Positions 17,950-26,861 of a stretch of 52,569 nt of DNA are shown here, in pieces. The notes under the pieces are model-generated. The model did no database searches, was not told the DNA's origin, and worked only from the letters and a program-made list of their open reading frames with translations. This stretch comes from DASRFR01 sp035651455 (GTDB lineage: Bacteria > Acidobacteriota > Terriglobia > Terriglobales > Acidobacteriaceae): assembly GCA_035651455.1 (NCBI GenBank), contig DASRFR010000043.1, forward strand, positions 1 to 52,569, written 5' to 3'. Each line of letters starts with the position of its first letter. Within the stretch, counting starts at the first letter, position 1. The translations under genes and the position numbers were made by a program.

Positions 17950-17965
17950 TCACAGAGCCCTGTGA
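17950..17965. repeat. 16-bp perfect dyad (TCACAG-N4-CTGTGA)
   Basis: TCACAGAGCCCTGTGA lies about 47 bases upstream of the hybrid kinase gene. The symmetry suits a homodimeric regulator, but the half-sites face outwards relative to the CRP consensus, so it is not a normal CRP site. Confidence 0.4.
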
Positions 17966-18011
17966 CCGCTGCACTTAGAACTTCCTCGCTGGGCCCCTAT
18001 CCTTGTCCCGA

Positions 18012-19640
18012 ATGGGGAGTGTGCGACAGTTTCGGGAAACTGCCCTGGATGCGATTCCAAATCGGGAGCCGCAGAGCGAAGCCCCTGCTCTGAGTTCGGG
18101 TTCCTCTCTCCTCACCAGCGATAAGCGGTACGAAGCCATCTTTCGCGCGGCGGCAATGGGAATGCTGCATTGCACGTTGGACGGCCAGATCGTTGACTGC
18201 AATCCTGCTGCGGAACGCCTCCTGGGTTGTGCAAGCGGAGAACTGCGTGGCGCGAAATTCCAGCATTTCCTGTCTCAGGAGGAACTCTGTCTCGACAACA
18301 AGCTCTTCCAGGAAATTGCCGAAGGCAGGCGTGATCTCTACCACGTCGAGGTCAGCAATTCGCGCAAAGATCACGAGCATAGCTGGCTCAAGCTGACGGT
18401 CTCGCTCATCCGCCGCGCCGATCAGAGTCCTGATTTCTTGGTCGTCATGATCGAAGACATTACGGAACGCAAGCAAGCCGAGCAGCAATTGCGTGAGGCA
18501 CAAAAGATGGAGGCCATCGGCCGGCTCGCCGGTGGGATCGCCCACGATTTCAATAATTTGCTGACCGGGATCATGCTGTATTGCGATTTGCTCATGACGG
18601 GCTTGGAAAAGAGCAGTCGCTTGCACCATCACGCTGAGGAAATCCGCATGGCTGCGGATCATGGTGCGGCCCTTATCCAGCAGTTACTGGCGGTGGCGCG
18701 GCAGCATGTGGTTGAGTCGCGCATACTCTCCATCAACGAATTGATTGCCGGAATGGCGGGCTTACTGGGCCGCCTGGTTGGAGAACATATCCAACTGGAA
18801 ACGCTGCTCGCGGATGACCTGTGGACGGTGCGAATGGATCCGGCACAGGTGAAGCAGATTGTCATGAACGTTGTGCTGAATTCCCGCGATGCTATGCCCG
18901 ATGGCGGACGAATTGTCATTGAAACGCGAAATTCCTCGGAACGTCTGCCGGCAACGGATGCCACTCCTGAGAGCCAGTGCGTCGCCCTCACAGTTCGGGA
19001 CGAGGGCATCGGCATGGATTCGGACACTCGTGCCAGGCTCTTCGAACCATTCTTCACTACCAAGGCGCCGGGGCAAGGCAATGGGTTGGGCCTGGCCACG
19101 GTGTACAGCATCGTGAAGCAATGTGGAGGAACCATCCGGGTGGAAAGCGAGCCAGGGCGGGGCACCGAAGTGATCATCCTGCTGCCCAAGGCCGACCAAA
19201 CCACGCCGCCGATCGGCGGCGAACGATGGGAAGGACGCCCGCTTGGAAACGAAACCGTTCTTCTGGTGGACGACAACCCGCAGGTTCGGAATTCCGCCAA
19301 GCGCGTTCTAAGCGACTGCGGATATCGCGTGCTGGAGGCCATCAATGGCACCGACGCGCTGAGGATCTTCGACATCCATTGCAGTCAAATCGATCTTCTC
19401 GTGGCCGACATCGTCATGCCGGAGATAAATGGCAGGGAACTCGCACGACAAGTGCGAAGTCGGCACCCGGGCGTGGCCGTTCTGTTCACGACTGGCTATG
19501 ATCAGGCGCCGGCGGCTGAGCCGCAAGACAACCAACCCGAGATCTTTATTCGAAAGCCTTTTAATCGTTATGCGCTGGCCTGCAAAGTAAGACAAGCTCT
19601 CGATAGCACGGCCACGACTGTTCCTGAGGTGAAGTCATGA
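18012..19640 (+). CDS. Cytosolic hybrid histidine kinase (PAS-HisKA-HATPase-REC)
   Basis: About 542 residues, no membrane segment. A PAS domain (residues about 35-155, FRAAAMGMLHCTLDGQIVD) is followed by HisKA with the phosphoacceptor His in AGGIAHDFNNLLTGIMLY. HATPase boxes are NVVLNSRDAMPDGG, VRDEGIGMD and GNGLGLATVY. A C-terminal receiver has its Asp in LLVADIVMPE and Lys in IRKPF. This is the common soluble PAS/hybrid kinase of soil bacteria. The stop overlaps the next start as ATGA, so it is coupled to the sigma-54 regulator that it presumably controls; the attached receiver could serve phosphate shuttling or feedback. A TTG at 18003 is an alternative start; neither has a clear ribosome binding site. 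Confidence 0.92.
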   Translation: MGSVRQFRETALDAIPNREPQSEAPALSSGSSLLTSDKRYEAIFRAAAMGMLHCTLDGQIVDCNPAAERLLGCASGELRGAKFQHFLSQEELCLDNKLFQEIAEGRRDLYHVEVSNSRKDHEHSWLKLTVSLIRRADQSPDFLVVMIEDITERKQAEQQLREAQKMEAIGRLAGGIAHDFNNLLTGIMLYCDLLMTGLEKSSRLHHHAEEIRMAADHGAALIQQLLAVARQHVVESRILSINELIAGMAGLLGRLVGEHIQLETLLADDLWTVRMDPAQVKQIVMNVVLNSRDAMPDGGRIVIETRNSSERLPATDATPESQCVALTVRDEGIGMDSDTRARLFEPFFTTKAPGQGNGLGLATVYSIVKQCGGTIRVESEPGRGTEVIILLPKADQTTPPIGGERWEGRPLGNETVLLVDDNPQVRNSAKRVLSDCGYRVLEAINGTDALRIFDIHCSQIDLLVADIVMPEINGRELARQVRSRHPGVAVLFTTGYDQAPAAEPQDNQPEIFIRKPFNRYALACKVRQALDSTATTVPEVKS

Positions 19641-21046
19641 CTTGCATTCCTAACATCACTCCTCCGGCGGCCCCGCAATTACTGGGCGCTAACCTGCTGA
19701 ACCTCTTAATTGTGGATGATGATCGTGCCATTCGTGAAGCCTGCCGCGACGTGGCACAAGCAGAAGGTTTTCATACCGTTGTGGCGGATTCGGCGGAGCA
19801 CGCATACCGGTTACTCGAGACAGAGCATATCGATGCCGTGTTGCTCGATCTGAAGTTGCCAGGGGCTGGTGGACTGGATGCCATGCGTCAGATCAAGCTG
19901 CACCGCCCCGATGCGGCCATCATCGTGATTACCGGATACGGTACGGTGCATTCCGCGGTGCAAGCCATGAAAAATGGCGCGTATGACTACGTGACGAAGC
20001 CATTCAGCGTGGATGAGCTCAAGCTGCTGCTGGAGCGAGTGGCCAATCACCTCAGGCTAAAAACGGAGAACCGCTTGCTGCGGGAGAAAGTGAAATCGAA
20101 GCAAGGCTTCGGCAGCATCATTGGGCGCGCGCCTGACATGGACAAGCTGTACCGGATCATTTCCAAGGCGGCACAGAGTTCGCATCCCGTGCTGATTCTG
20201 GGAGAGAGTGGAACCGGCAAGGAGCTGGTTGCGCGATCGATTCATTTTTCCGGCCCTTATCGCGACAAGCCGTTTATTCCAGTCGACTGCGGATCGCTCG
20301 TGCCAACGCTCATCGAGAGCGAGCTGTTCGGCTACGTGAAAGGCGCATTCACCGGCGCGGCGCAATCCAAGGACGGCTTGCTCGCGATTGCCGAGGGGGG
20401 CACCGTCTTTCTGGATGAAATCGGCGAACTCACGATTGACCTGCAAGCTAAATTGCTGCGTGCCATCCAGGAGAAGGAAATCCGGCCCGTGGGCAGCACC
20501 AAGCGAGTTCCAATCAACGTGCGCATCCTTGCCGCCACCAACCGCGACCTGGAGAAGGCAGTGGCCCAGGGCACATTCCGGCGCGACTTGTATTTCCGCT
20601 TGAACGTCCTGACACTTCGCATACCGCCTCTTCGGGAACGGCGGCAGGACATTCCTCTCCTGGTGGCTCACTTCCTGGAACGCCTGTCACAAGAGGGCGG
20701 GCAGGAGCGCACCCTGGATGACGAAGCGCTGAAGGCGATGCTCTCCTATGACTGGCCCGGCAACGTGAGGGAACTGGAGAATTGCCTGGAGCGAGCCTGT
20801 GCCATGACTACGTCGCCGTTAATTCATGTACGCGATCTTCCCACATCGCTGTACGGAGTGCGAGCCGAGCAACCGGGCGAAACGTCGAACCAGGCCAAGA
20901 TTATCCCAATGGCTGACGTTGAGAAACAGACGATCCTAAGCACCATCATGCAGTTGAATGGAGACAAGCTTCTTGCCGCGCGGCTGCTGGGGATCGGCAA
21001 GACCACGCTCTACCGCAAGTTGAAGGAATACGCGTCGCACGAGTAA
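19637..21046 (+). CDS. Sigma-54-dependent response regulator (NtrC family)
   Basis: 469 residues. The receiver carries Asp71 in VLLDLKLPG and Lys in VTKPF. The AAA+ domain has Walker A GESGTGKE, the GAFTGA loop (YVKGAFTGAAQ), Walker B VFLDEIGEL and the expected DLYFRLNVL segment. The C-terminal Fis-type HTH is LNGDKLLAARLLGIGKTTLY. It starts inside the stop codon of the hybrid kinase. A dyad (21091) and a sigma-54 promoter (21151) lie just after its stop and before the next gene, so it probably drives that gene directly and may also act on the promoter at 17006. All catalytic residues appear intact. Confidence 0.95.
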   Translation: MTCIPNITPPAAPQLLGANLLNLLIVDDDRAIREACRDVAQAEGFHTVVADSAEHAYRLLETEHIDAVLLDLKLPGAGGLDAMRQIKLHRPDAAIIVITGYGTVHSAVQAMKNGAYDYVTKPFSVDELKLLLERVANHLRLKTENRLLREKVKSKQGFGSIIGRAPDMDKLYRIISKAAQSSHPVLILGESGTGKELVARSIHFSGPYRDKPFIPVDCGSLVPTLIESELFGYVKGAFTGAAQSKDGLLAIAEGGTVFLDEIGELTIDLQAKLLRAIQEKEIRPVGSTKRVPINVRILAATNRDLEKAVAQGTFRRDLYFRLNVLTLRIPPLRERRQDIPLLVAHFLERLSQEGGQERTLDDEALKAMLSYDWPGNVRELENCLERACAMTTSPLIHVRDLPTSLYGVRAEQPGETSNQAKIIPMADVEKQTILSTIMQLNGDKLLAARLLGIGKTTLYRKLKEYASHE

Positions 21047-21090
21047 ACAAGGGCGCGGGGGCGAGTTCTGTAATGGTCCGGAATCTCCCA

Positions 21091-21106
21091 GATCGGGAGC
21101 CCGATC
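21091..21106. promoter_or_regulatory. Candidate enhancer dyad for a sigma-54 activator
   Basis: GATCGGGAGCCCGATC has perfect 7-bp arms around AG. It is centred about 78 bases upstream of the start predicted from the sigma-54 promoter at 21151, and 45 bases after the NtrC-type gene. Binding by that regulator is inference. Confidence 0.5.
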
Positions 21107-21150
21107 GGTCGTTCAGCGCAGAATCAGCTTTGATTTCAGTACTCTTGTCG

Positions 21151-21166
21151 TGGCGAGAAACTTGCA
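21151..21166 (+). promoter_or_regulatory. Near-consensus sigma-54 (-24/-12) promoter
   Basis: TGGCGAGAAACTTGCA has TGGC at -24 and TTGCA at -12, with GG and GC separated by exactly 10 bases. Transcription should start near 21177, two bases before the ATG at 21179, which implies a leaderless or almost leaderless mRNA. Confidence 0.75.
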
Positions 21167-21178
21167 CCGTCTGATGCC

Positions 21179-21670
21179 ATGATTCTGCTGATCACGCCAT
21201 TCGCAAAAGTTCAACAATGCCAGCCGCACCTGGAGCAGGCTACCCGTCAGCCGCTGCATGTCTGCGAGAGTTTACGCCAGGCGATTGTACGTTTGCGGTG
21301 CGAGGAGTATTCCGCGGTGGTTATCGATGAATCATTGCTCGAAGCCGAGCCGGAGGAAAGCGAAGCCCTCTTGCATCACATGGGGACGGCTATGCCGGTA
21401 CCCGTGAATTTTGCTGTTAGCGGCATGGAAAGACTAATCCGACAAGTCAATGCGGCGCTGAGCCGCCGCCGTCGCGAAGAACAGGTCGCGCGCCAGGCCG
21501 TGGAGCGCAGCCTCTTTAGCGAGTTGAAAGAACCGGTAACGGCCATGCTGCTCTCCTGTGAACTGGCTCTGCAGGTTCCCGGCTTGCCCGCGGCAGCGAC
21601 CGAGCGCATCAAGGCTGTGCACGACCTGGCCCGTGGACTGCGTGCGCGACTAACTGCCGCAGTGCCTTGA
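21179..21670 (+). CDS. Receiver-like protein with degenerate DHp domain
   Basis: 163 residues. Residues 1-100 resemble a receiver fold (strand MILLITPF, acidic strand end SAVVIDESLLE), but the usual Asp pair and the C-terminal Lys are not clear. Residues 115-163 read VERSLFSELKEPVTAMLLSCELAL, the pattern of a histidine-kinase DHp helix in which the phosphorylatable His is replaced by Ser (FSELKEP for SHELKTP). There is no ATPase domain. A phosphorylation-independent modulator that docks to the neighbouring kinase is plausible but unproven. The sigma-54 promoter overlaps its 5' end. The ATG is the only good start; no Shine-Dalgarno sequence can be part of the transcript. Confidence 0.75.
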   Translation: MILLITPFAKVQQCQPHLEQATRQPLHVCESLRQAIVRLRCEEYSAVVIDESLLEAEPEESEALLHHMGTAMPVPVNFAVSGMERLIRQVNAALSRRRREEQVARQAVERSLFSELKEPVTAMLLSCELALQVPGLPAAATERIKAVHDLARGLRARLTAAVP

Positions 21671-21840
21671 AGACGCCTGAATTAGCGGGTATCGCGCGCC
21701 CCGGCCTTTTCATTTCGCTTATATGCAAGAAGTTGCAGCTCGACGGCTGCGCGGATTTTCTGCGACCTCTTCTCGCGTTCCCATTAGAATACAAATTGTC
21801 CGGCCCGCGCTGCAGGCGTCACCCTGTTCGACTAACTTTT

Positions 21841-22959
21841 ATGCATGTCTTAGTCACATCCGACACAATCACCGGTGTGTGGACTTACACCCGAGAGCTG
21901 GTGAGCGGGCTGGTGGCAAGTGGCCACCGCGTGACCCTGGTCAGTTTTGGCGATATCCCCCTTCCAAGCCAGATTTCTTGGATGAAGGACCTGCGGACCT
22001 TTGACTACCATCCCACCGCATTTCGTCTGGAATGGATGCAGGACTGCAAATCGGACCTGGACGACTCCACGGCATATCTCACAAGCCTGGTCGAGGAGGT
22101 TCAGCCCGACATTCTTCACTTGAGCCAGTTTTGTTACGGCTCCCTCGCTGTAGATATACCTCGCATCGTAGTAGCGCATGGTGACGTGATCACATGGTGG
22201 ATTACTGTGCATGGGCGCGAGCCGCGAGAATCACAATGGCTGCGCTGGTATCGCGATGGGGTAACCCGCGGGCTGGCGGGCGCCCACACGGTCGTGGCAC
22301 CTTCAGGATGGATGCTGGAGAGCTTGCGGGCTTCTTACGACCAGCCGATGCGTGGGTGCGTGATCTACAACGGCCGCAATCCCGTATTGTTCAATCCTTT
22401 CATGACCAAAGACGATTCGGTCATCGCTGTGGGGCGGCTATGGGACGCAGGCAAACAGGTATCGCTGCTCACGCAGAATGTACACGCGTTGCCGGTTTGC
22501 ATTGTGGGTAGTGATCAGCCGGGGGACTTACCCCAAATACCGATTCGCGCTGACGTGAAGCTGGAAGTGGAGCAGGGCTCTATCGCGTTCAAGGGACCAC
22601 AGACTGAGTCACAGCTTCGAATTTTGTATAGCCGCGCCGCCATGTACGCGGCTACTGCGCGCTACGAGCCGTTCGGCATGCCAGCCCTGGAAGCTGCCTT
22701 TTCTCGCTGTGCCATTATTGCCAACGATATCCCCAGCCTGCGTGAAATCTGGGGCGATAGCGCGGTCTATTTTCGTTCTAACGATGCCGCAAATCTCTCC
22801 GAAGTAATTCGATCCCTGGGACACAATCGTGACGTGTGCCGCGCGTATGGCAACCGCGCTTATCAAAGGGCGCGCGAGCGTTTCACTGCCAAACGCATGG
22901 TTGAGGACTACCTGAGGCTCTATCGAACCCTGGTTTCAGTTAACTCAGCGGCAGCCTAG
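21841..22959 (+). CDS. Glycosyltransferase family 4 (GT-B fold)
   Basis: About 372 residues from the ATG at 21841, where the typical N-terminus begins (MHVLVTSDTITGVWTYTREL). The open frame reaches back to 21667 but that part looks non-coding. The GT-B signs are ELVSGLVASGHRVTLVSFG, the donor-domain strand VIAVGRLWDAGKQVSLL and the EX7E-type motif in RYEPFGMPALEAAFSRCAII, whose first Glu contacts the nucleotide-sugar. It probably transfers a hexose in exopolysaccharide, lipid or secondary-metabolite glycosylation. The acceptor is unknown and no polysaccharide cluster surrounds it. No signal peptide; likely peripheral to the inner membrane. Confidence 0.88.
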   Translation: MHVLVTSDTITGVWTYTRELVSGLVASGHRVTLVSFGDIPLPSQISWMKDLRTFDYHPTAFRLEWMQDCKSDLDDSTAYLTSLVEEVQPDILHLSQFCYGSLAVDIPRIVVAHGDVITWWITVHGREPRESQWLRWYRDGVTRGLAGAHTVVAPSGWMLESLRASYDQPMRGCVIYNGRNPVLFNPFMTKDDSVIAVGRLWDAGKQVSLLTQNVHALPVCIVGSDQPGDLPQIPIRADVKLEVEQGSIAFKGPQTESQLRILYSRAAMYAATARYEPFGMPALEAAFSRCAIIANDIPSLREIWGDSAVYFRSNDAANLSEVIRSLGHNRDVCRAYGNRAYQRARERFTAKRMVEDYLRLYRTLVSVNSAAA

Positions 22960-23109
22960 AGCGTTCTCCAGCCACGTTCGAATCGGTTCTACTCTTCAAG
23001 GCTAAGAGCCCTGTGTTTACGCCTGTGCGCCACCACAACTGACCCGCTGCGACGACGGCCCTCTGACGCACGCCCGTAAAAGTTGAGATAATCGGAGGCG
23101 GAGGATGGA

Positions 23110-23403
23110 ATGGCACAAATCAAGATCACAGTTCGCAAGGACGGGCCGTATCGCGTGGAAGCCCCCGAAGGAAGTATTGAAATCGTCGATGGTAACGGCA
23201 CTGCTTATGATCTCAGCAGCAAGATGAAGGAGGGGAAGCTGGCGTTTTCCCTTTGCCGTTGCGGCGCATCGGTCAACAAGCCATTCTGCGATGGCACCCA
23301 CAGCAAGATCGGTTTTCAGGCCGCTGAGGCCGCCGTTCGTGAGGAACAGCACGGTAAGCCGGTGGAGAACAATCCTATCGCCAGCAGTCCCGCAAAGGGA
23401 TAA
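23110..23403 (+). CDS. CDGSH iron-sulfur domain protein
   Basis: 97 residues. The motif SLCRCGASVNKPFCDGTHSK is a complete CDGSH box (C-x-C-x2-S-x3-P-x-C-D-G-T-H) that ligates a [2Fe-2S] cluster with three Cys and one His, as in mitoNEET-type proteins. The N-terminal strands (IKITVRKDGPYRVEA) are typical of the bacterial type. Cytosolic; a redox or Fe-S transfer role is known for the family, the specific role here is not. The ATG is preceded by GGAGGATGGA. The next gene, an FAD oxidoreductase, starts 84 bases downstream on the same strand, so they may be cotranscribed and share electrons. Confidence 0.92.
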   Translation: MAQIKITVRKDGPYRVEAPEGSIEIVDGNGTAYDLSSKMKEGKLAFSLCRCGASVNKPFCDGTHSKIGFQAAEAAVREEQHGKPVENNPIASSPAKG

Positions 23404-23487
23404 TGCCCCTCAGTCCAACCGGTCAACCTTCCTAGAAATATGTATCCTTGGATGCGGGAGTGGTACACTCCCGCCCCGGAGGCATTT

Positions 23488-25476
23488 GTGCAAGATGCAA
23501 GGGACCGGGAACTGGGGATGTACTGCAACATCACGCGCCGCGATTTTCTCAATGGTGTTGCGCTTACCGTAGGAGCTGCCATGCTGCCAGCTGGATTGGC
23601 TGCGTGGCAGGGTGAAAACGTTGCGCAAGACTCACCCGATTACTATCCGCCACGCTTAGCGGGACTGCGCGGAAGCCACGTGGGATCATTCGAGACGGCT
23701 CACAGCCTGCGTGATGGCACTTTCTGGGATCAAGCCGGCAAACCGAGTGAGACTGGCGAAAAATACGATCTTGTCGTAGTTGGAGGCGGGATCAGCGGGC
23801 TGGCGGCAGCCCACTTTTATCGCAAGGCGGCGGGAAATCAAACCCGCATACTTATCCTCGACAATCACGACGATTTTGGTGGACACGCCAAGCGCAATGA
23901 ATTCAGTCCGCGCGACCGCATGCTGCTCGGGTTTGGCGGCACTTTTTCGATTGAGAGTCCGGCTCCCTACAGTGCGGTCGCCAAGGACCTAGTCGCAGAG
24001 TTGGGCATCGACGTAGCGTCTTACCCGAAATACGTTTCCAAGGATTTATATCGCTCGCTCGGGCTGACTCCGGCCATCTTCTTCGACAAGGAAAGCTTTG
24101 GCGCAGACAAGCTGGTCCCGAATCCTGCCCCGCACACGGGAAGTGAAACCAGCGACCTTGCGGCGGGCGCGGATGCGTGGAGAAAGTTTCTGACAGAGGC
24201 ACCGCTGTCCGATCAAGGTAAGCGCGATTATCAGCGGCTTCATCAGGAAAAGAAGGATTATTTGCCGGGACTGAGCTCCGACGAAAAGAAAGCTCGCCTG
24301 GCGCGCATGAGTTACAAAAAATACCTGGCAGAAATGGTGGGCATGGATGACGAAGTGGTGCGCATCTACCAGGCATCCCCTCATCCGCTGTTTGGGCTGG
24401 GAATCGATGCCGTAGCCGCGCAAGATGCATGGGGATTGGGCTTCCCGGGATTCGACGGACTAAACCTCGATCCCGCGCCGGGCAAGGGTATGAACCGTGA
24501 CGCCATCCCCAACGCGGAAGCTGAGAAGTACTTCTTTCACTTTCCCGATGGGAATGCCAGCATCGCGCGCCTGCTGGTCCGGCAATTGATTCCGTCGGCC
24601 ATCCCCGGGAGTTCTGCCGAGGATGTGGTGACCGCAAAAGCTAATTACGCGAAGCTGGATGAAGCCTCATCGCCAGTGCGGATAAGGCTGCTCAGCACTG
24701 CAGTTCGCGTCAAGCATCTCGGGGACCCTGCAACCGCAAAGGAAGTGGAAGTAGCTTACGCTCGGGCCGGAAAGGCGTATACCGTACGTGCCGCTAATTG
24801 CGTGCTCGCGTGCTGGCACGTGATCATTCCTTATTTGTCAGAGGAATTGCCCGACAGACAGGTGCAGGCGTTATCCAGCGCCGAGAAGGTACCGCTTCTC
24901 TATACGAATGTTGCCGTGAACAATTGGACTGCATTCCAGAAGCTGGGCGTAAATTCTATTTACGCACCCGGCAGCTATCATACGCATGTGAATCTTGATT
25001 TGCCGGTGAGCATTGGAGCATACAGTTGTTCTAAGAAGCCAGAGGACCCCATTGTCGTGCACATGATGAAATCGCCTTGCCGGGCGGGATTGCCATCAAG
25101 GCAGCAACATCGGGCGGGGCGCGGGGAGCTGTTCCGGACAACATTTGATACGTACGAGCGGAACATCAGGGATCAGTTGGCGCGGACTCTGGGGCCGGGG
25201 GGCTTTGATCCGGCACGGGATATCTCCGCGATCACCGTGAACCGCTGGCCGCACGGATACGCGTACGAATACAATTCGCTCTGGGACAAGTTCTGGCTGG
25301 AGGGCGGCGAGAGTCCTTGCGAAGTTGCTCGAAAGCCGTTTGGCCGAGTGGCCATTGCCAATGCCGATGCTGCAGCGTATGCGTATACGGATGCCGCGAT
25401 TGATGAGGCGTATCGGGCTGTAAAAGAACTTACACAAGCGGCGAGCAGCCAAGCCGCTGGTGCGGGGCGGCGCTGA
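23488..25476 (+). CDS. Tat-exported FAD-dependent oxidoreductase, spermidine dehydrogenase-like
   Basis: About 662 residues. The start is taken as the GTG at 23488 because GGAGG lies 5 bases before it and because DRELGM...ITRRDFLNGVAL, the family's usual N-terminus, follows. TRRDFL plus a hydrophobic run is a twin-arginine signal. The Rossmann FAD site is YDLVVVGGGISGLAAAHFYR, then LILDNHDDFGGHAKRNEF, characteristic of spermidine-dehydrogenase-like flavoproteins. The C-terminal domain (NRWPHGYAYEYNSLWD) completes the family pattern, so it looks full length. It probably oxidises an amine or similar substrate in the periplasm, passing electrons to quinone or cytochrome. The true substrate is unknown. 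A bidirectional terminator follows. Confidence 0.85.
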   Translation: MQDARDRELGMYCNITRRDFLNGVALTVGAAMLPAGLAAWQGENVAQDSPDYYPPRLAGLRGSHVGSFETAHSLRDGTFWDQAGKPSETGEKYDLVVVGGGISGLAAAHFYRKAAGNQTRILILDNHDDFGGHAKRNEFSPRDRMLLGFGGTFSIESPAPYSAVAKDLVAELGIDVASYPKYVSKDLYRSLGLTPAIFFDKESFGADKLVPNPAPHTGSETSDLAAGADAWRKFLTEAPLSDQGKRDYQRLHQEKKDYLPGLSSDEKKARLARMSYKKYLAEMVGMDDEVVRIYQASPHPLFGLGIDAVAAQDAWGLGFPGFDGLNLDPAPGKGMNRDAIPNAEAEKYFFHFPDGNASIARLLVRQLIPSAIPGSSAEDVVTAKANYAKLDEASSPVRIRLLSTAVRVKHLGDPATAKEVEVAYARAGKAYTVRAANCVLACWHVIIPYLSEELPDRQVQALSSAEKVPLLYTNVAVNNWTAFQKLGVNSIYAPGSYHTHVNLDLPVSIGAYSCSKKPEDPIVVHMMKSPCRAGLPSRQQHRAGRGELFRTTFDTYERNIRDQLARTLGPGGFDPARDISAITVNRWPHGYAYEYNSLWDKFWLEGGESPCEVARKPFGRVAIANADAAAYAYTDAAIDEAYRAVKELTQAASSQAAGAGRR

Positions 25477-25492
25477 GCCTCCCAGATACAAG

Positions 25493-25522
25493 AAAAACTC
25501 CCGGCCACGGCCGGGAGTTTTT
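25493..25522. terminator. Bidirectional Rho-independent terminator
   Basis: AAAAACTCCCGGCC and GGCCGGGAGTTTTT form a perfect stem with A and T runs on both sides, so it can stop the oxidoreductase gene (plus) and the DUF4142 gene (minus), which converge here. Confidence 0.93.
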
Positions 25523-25539
25523 GGCCCAAATTGCTTTAC

Positions 25540-26187
25540 TCAGCGTTGCGGATTGGCCGGCGAGGGCTTGTTGCTATTGCTGGCCTCTTTGTTTTCCTTG
25601 GGAGCGATGCTCTTCGCTTCCTTCAGATGGTCTTGCAGGGTTGGCAGAGTTTGCGAAGCGAAATTCTTGATTTCCGGGTTTTTCGCCATCTTGCTCGCAT
25701 GCCGGAACTCGACCACGTCTTTGGTGTGATCTTTAACCATGTCGTTCATGTACGCGCGGTCAAATTGGGTTCCACTCAGTTTCGATAGACGATCCTTGGT
25801 CGCCTGGTCTTTGGCACTCAGATGGTCTGGCACTTGAACGCCCAGGGTGCCTGCCAGTTGCTTCAACTGGTCGTTCGCCTTGGTATGATCGTCCACCATG
25901 CGCTGACCGAATTTCTTGACCTCGTCATCAGACGCTTTCTGCGTAGCAAGTTGCCCAAGTTCTACTTCGGCCAATCCACCTTCGGCCGCCTTCTTTACGA
26001 ATGTCCGATCGGCGGTATCGAGTTGCCCGGTATTGCCGGTTGTGGAGGCAGTTGAAGAATTCTGCCTTCCGGCGTTGGTACCTGTGTCCGAAATACCCGT
26101 GTTTTGCGCCGCAGCCCCCATGGCAAGAAGCCCGGCTATGGCTGCGCCCAGCGCAGCGTGTTTCAGAATGTTTGTGATGTTTTGCAT
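25540..26187 (-). CDS. DUF4142 exported protein (ferritin-like helical bundle)
   Basis: About 215 residues from the ATG at 26187, preceded by GGGAGGGA; the frame upstream to 26295 has no support. The signal peptide ends near AMGAAAQ, then comes a Thr/Ser/Asn-rich linker and the DUF4142 domain (residues about 62-195): FVKKAAEGGLAEVELGQLA, VKKFGQRMVDDHTKANDQL, FDRAYMNDMVKDHTKDVVEF. DUF4142 is a periplasmic four-helix ferritin-like fold, very common in soil Acidobacteriota and Proteobacteria, of unknown activity and often stress-linked. The tail is Asn/Ser/Pro-rich. Monocistronic, sharing a terminator with the convergent oxidoreductase. Confidence 0.9.
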   Translation of the reverse strand: MQNITNILKHAALGAAIAGLLAMGAAAQNTGISDTGTNAGRQNSSTASTTGNTGQLDTADRTFVKKAAEGGLAEVELGQLATQKASDDEVKKFGQRMVDDHTKANDQLKQLAGTLGVQVPDHLSAKDQATKDRLSKLSGTQFDRAYMNDMVKDHTKDVVEFRHASKMAKNPEIKNFASQTLPTLQDHLKEAKSIAPKENKEASNSNKPSPANPQR

Positions 26188-26375
26188 AAGAAATCCCTCC
26201 CGGATTGTCGCCCTGTGTGCGCCATGCGGAGTTCCCGCACGGTTTATCACCTTCATAGCCCACTGGAGCCGTGAAACTTCGATGTGCGCAGTCACGCTCA
26301 GGATGCCTTCGGAGCGCGCTCGCCGGCTCGTCGGAAGCTAAATAGGGAGAGAGTAAGCATCTCCGGATCAGAAGC

Positions 26376-26861
26376 CTAGGCCCAAAAAGAACGGTCGAGG
26401 GTTCGGTATTGAATAGCTTCCGCTATGTGCTTGGGCTCGATCTGCGGAGCGGATTCCAGGTCGGCGATGGTGCGGGACACCTTTAGGATACGGTCGTGAG
26501 CTCGAGCTGTGAAGCCCTGCTGAGTCATGGCACGTTCCAGCAGGTGTTCGCAATCGGCGGAAAGCTCGCAATAGTTTCGAATGTGCCGTGGCGACATTTG
26601 CGCATTGCAGTAGAGCTTCTCTCGTAACGCTGCAAAGCGGGTAAGTTGGGCTTCACGCGCGCGCATAACCCGGGCACGGATCTGAGTCGAACTCTCCGGT
26701 ACCGAGCCAGACCGCATCTCTTTGTAGTTCACAGCGGGCACGTCGATGTGAATATCAATGCGATCCAGCAGCGGGCCCGAGATCTTGGAAATGTAGCGCT
26801 GAACCATAGGGGGGGTGCAGTGACACTCCCGGCTGCGATCATTGAAATATCCGCAAGGCTG
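26376..26861 (-). pseudogene. comM: comM/YifB-type Mg-chelatase-like ATPase, C-terminal remnant
   Basis: Only the last third of a ComM-like AAA+ protein is left. Reading leftwards from about 26861, the frame gives PCGYFNDRSRECHCTPPMVQ, then RYISKISGPLLDRIDIHIDV and the C-terminal Mg_chelatase_C helices (LSADCEHLLERAMTQQGFTA, RAHDRILKVSRTIADLESA, HIAEAIQYRTLD). Intact relatives are near 500 residues and carry an N-terminal Lon-like domain and Walker motifs, both absent here. Similarity stops abruptly near 26861 just before the expected NPCPCG motif, and a stop lies at 26871. An ATG at 26807 could still give a 143-residue product. ComM is a branch-migration helicase in natural transformation; this copy cannot bind ATP. 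The break marks the edge of an accessory region. Confidence 0.85.
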
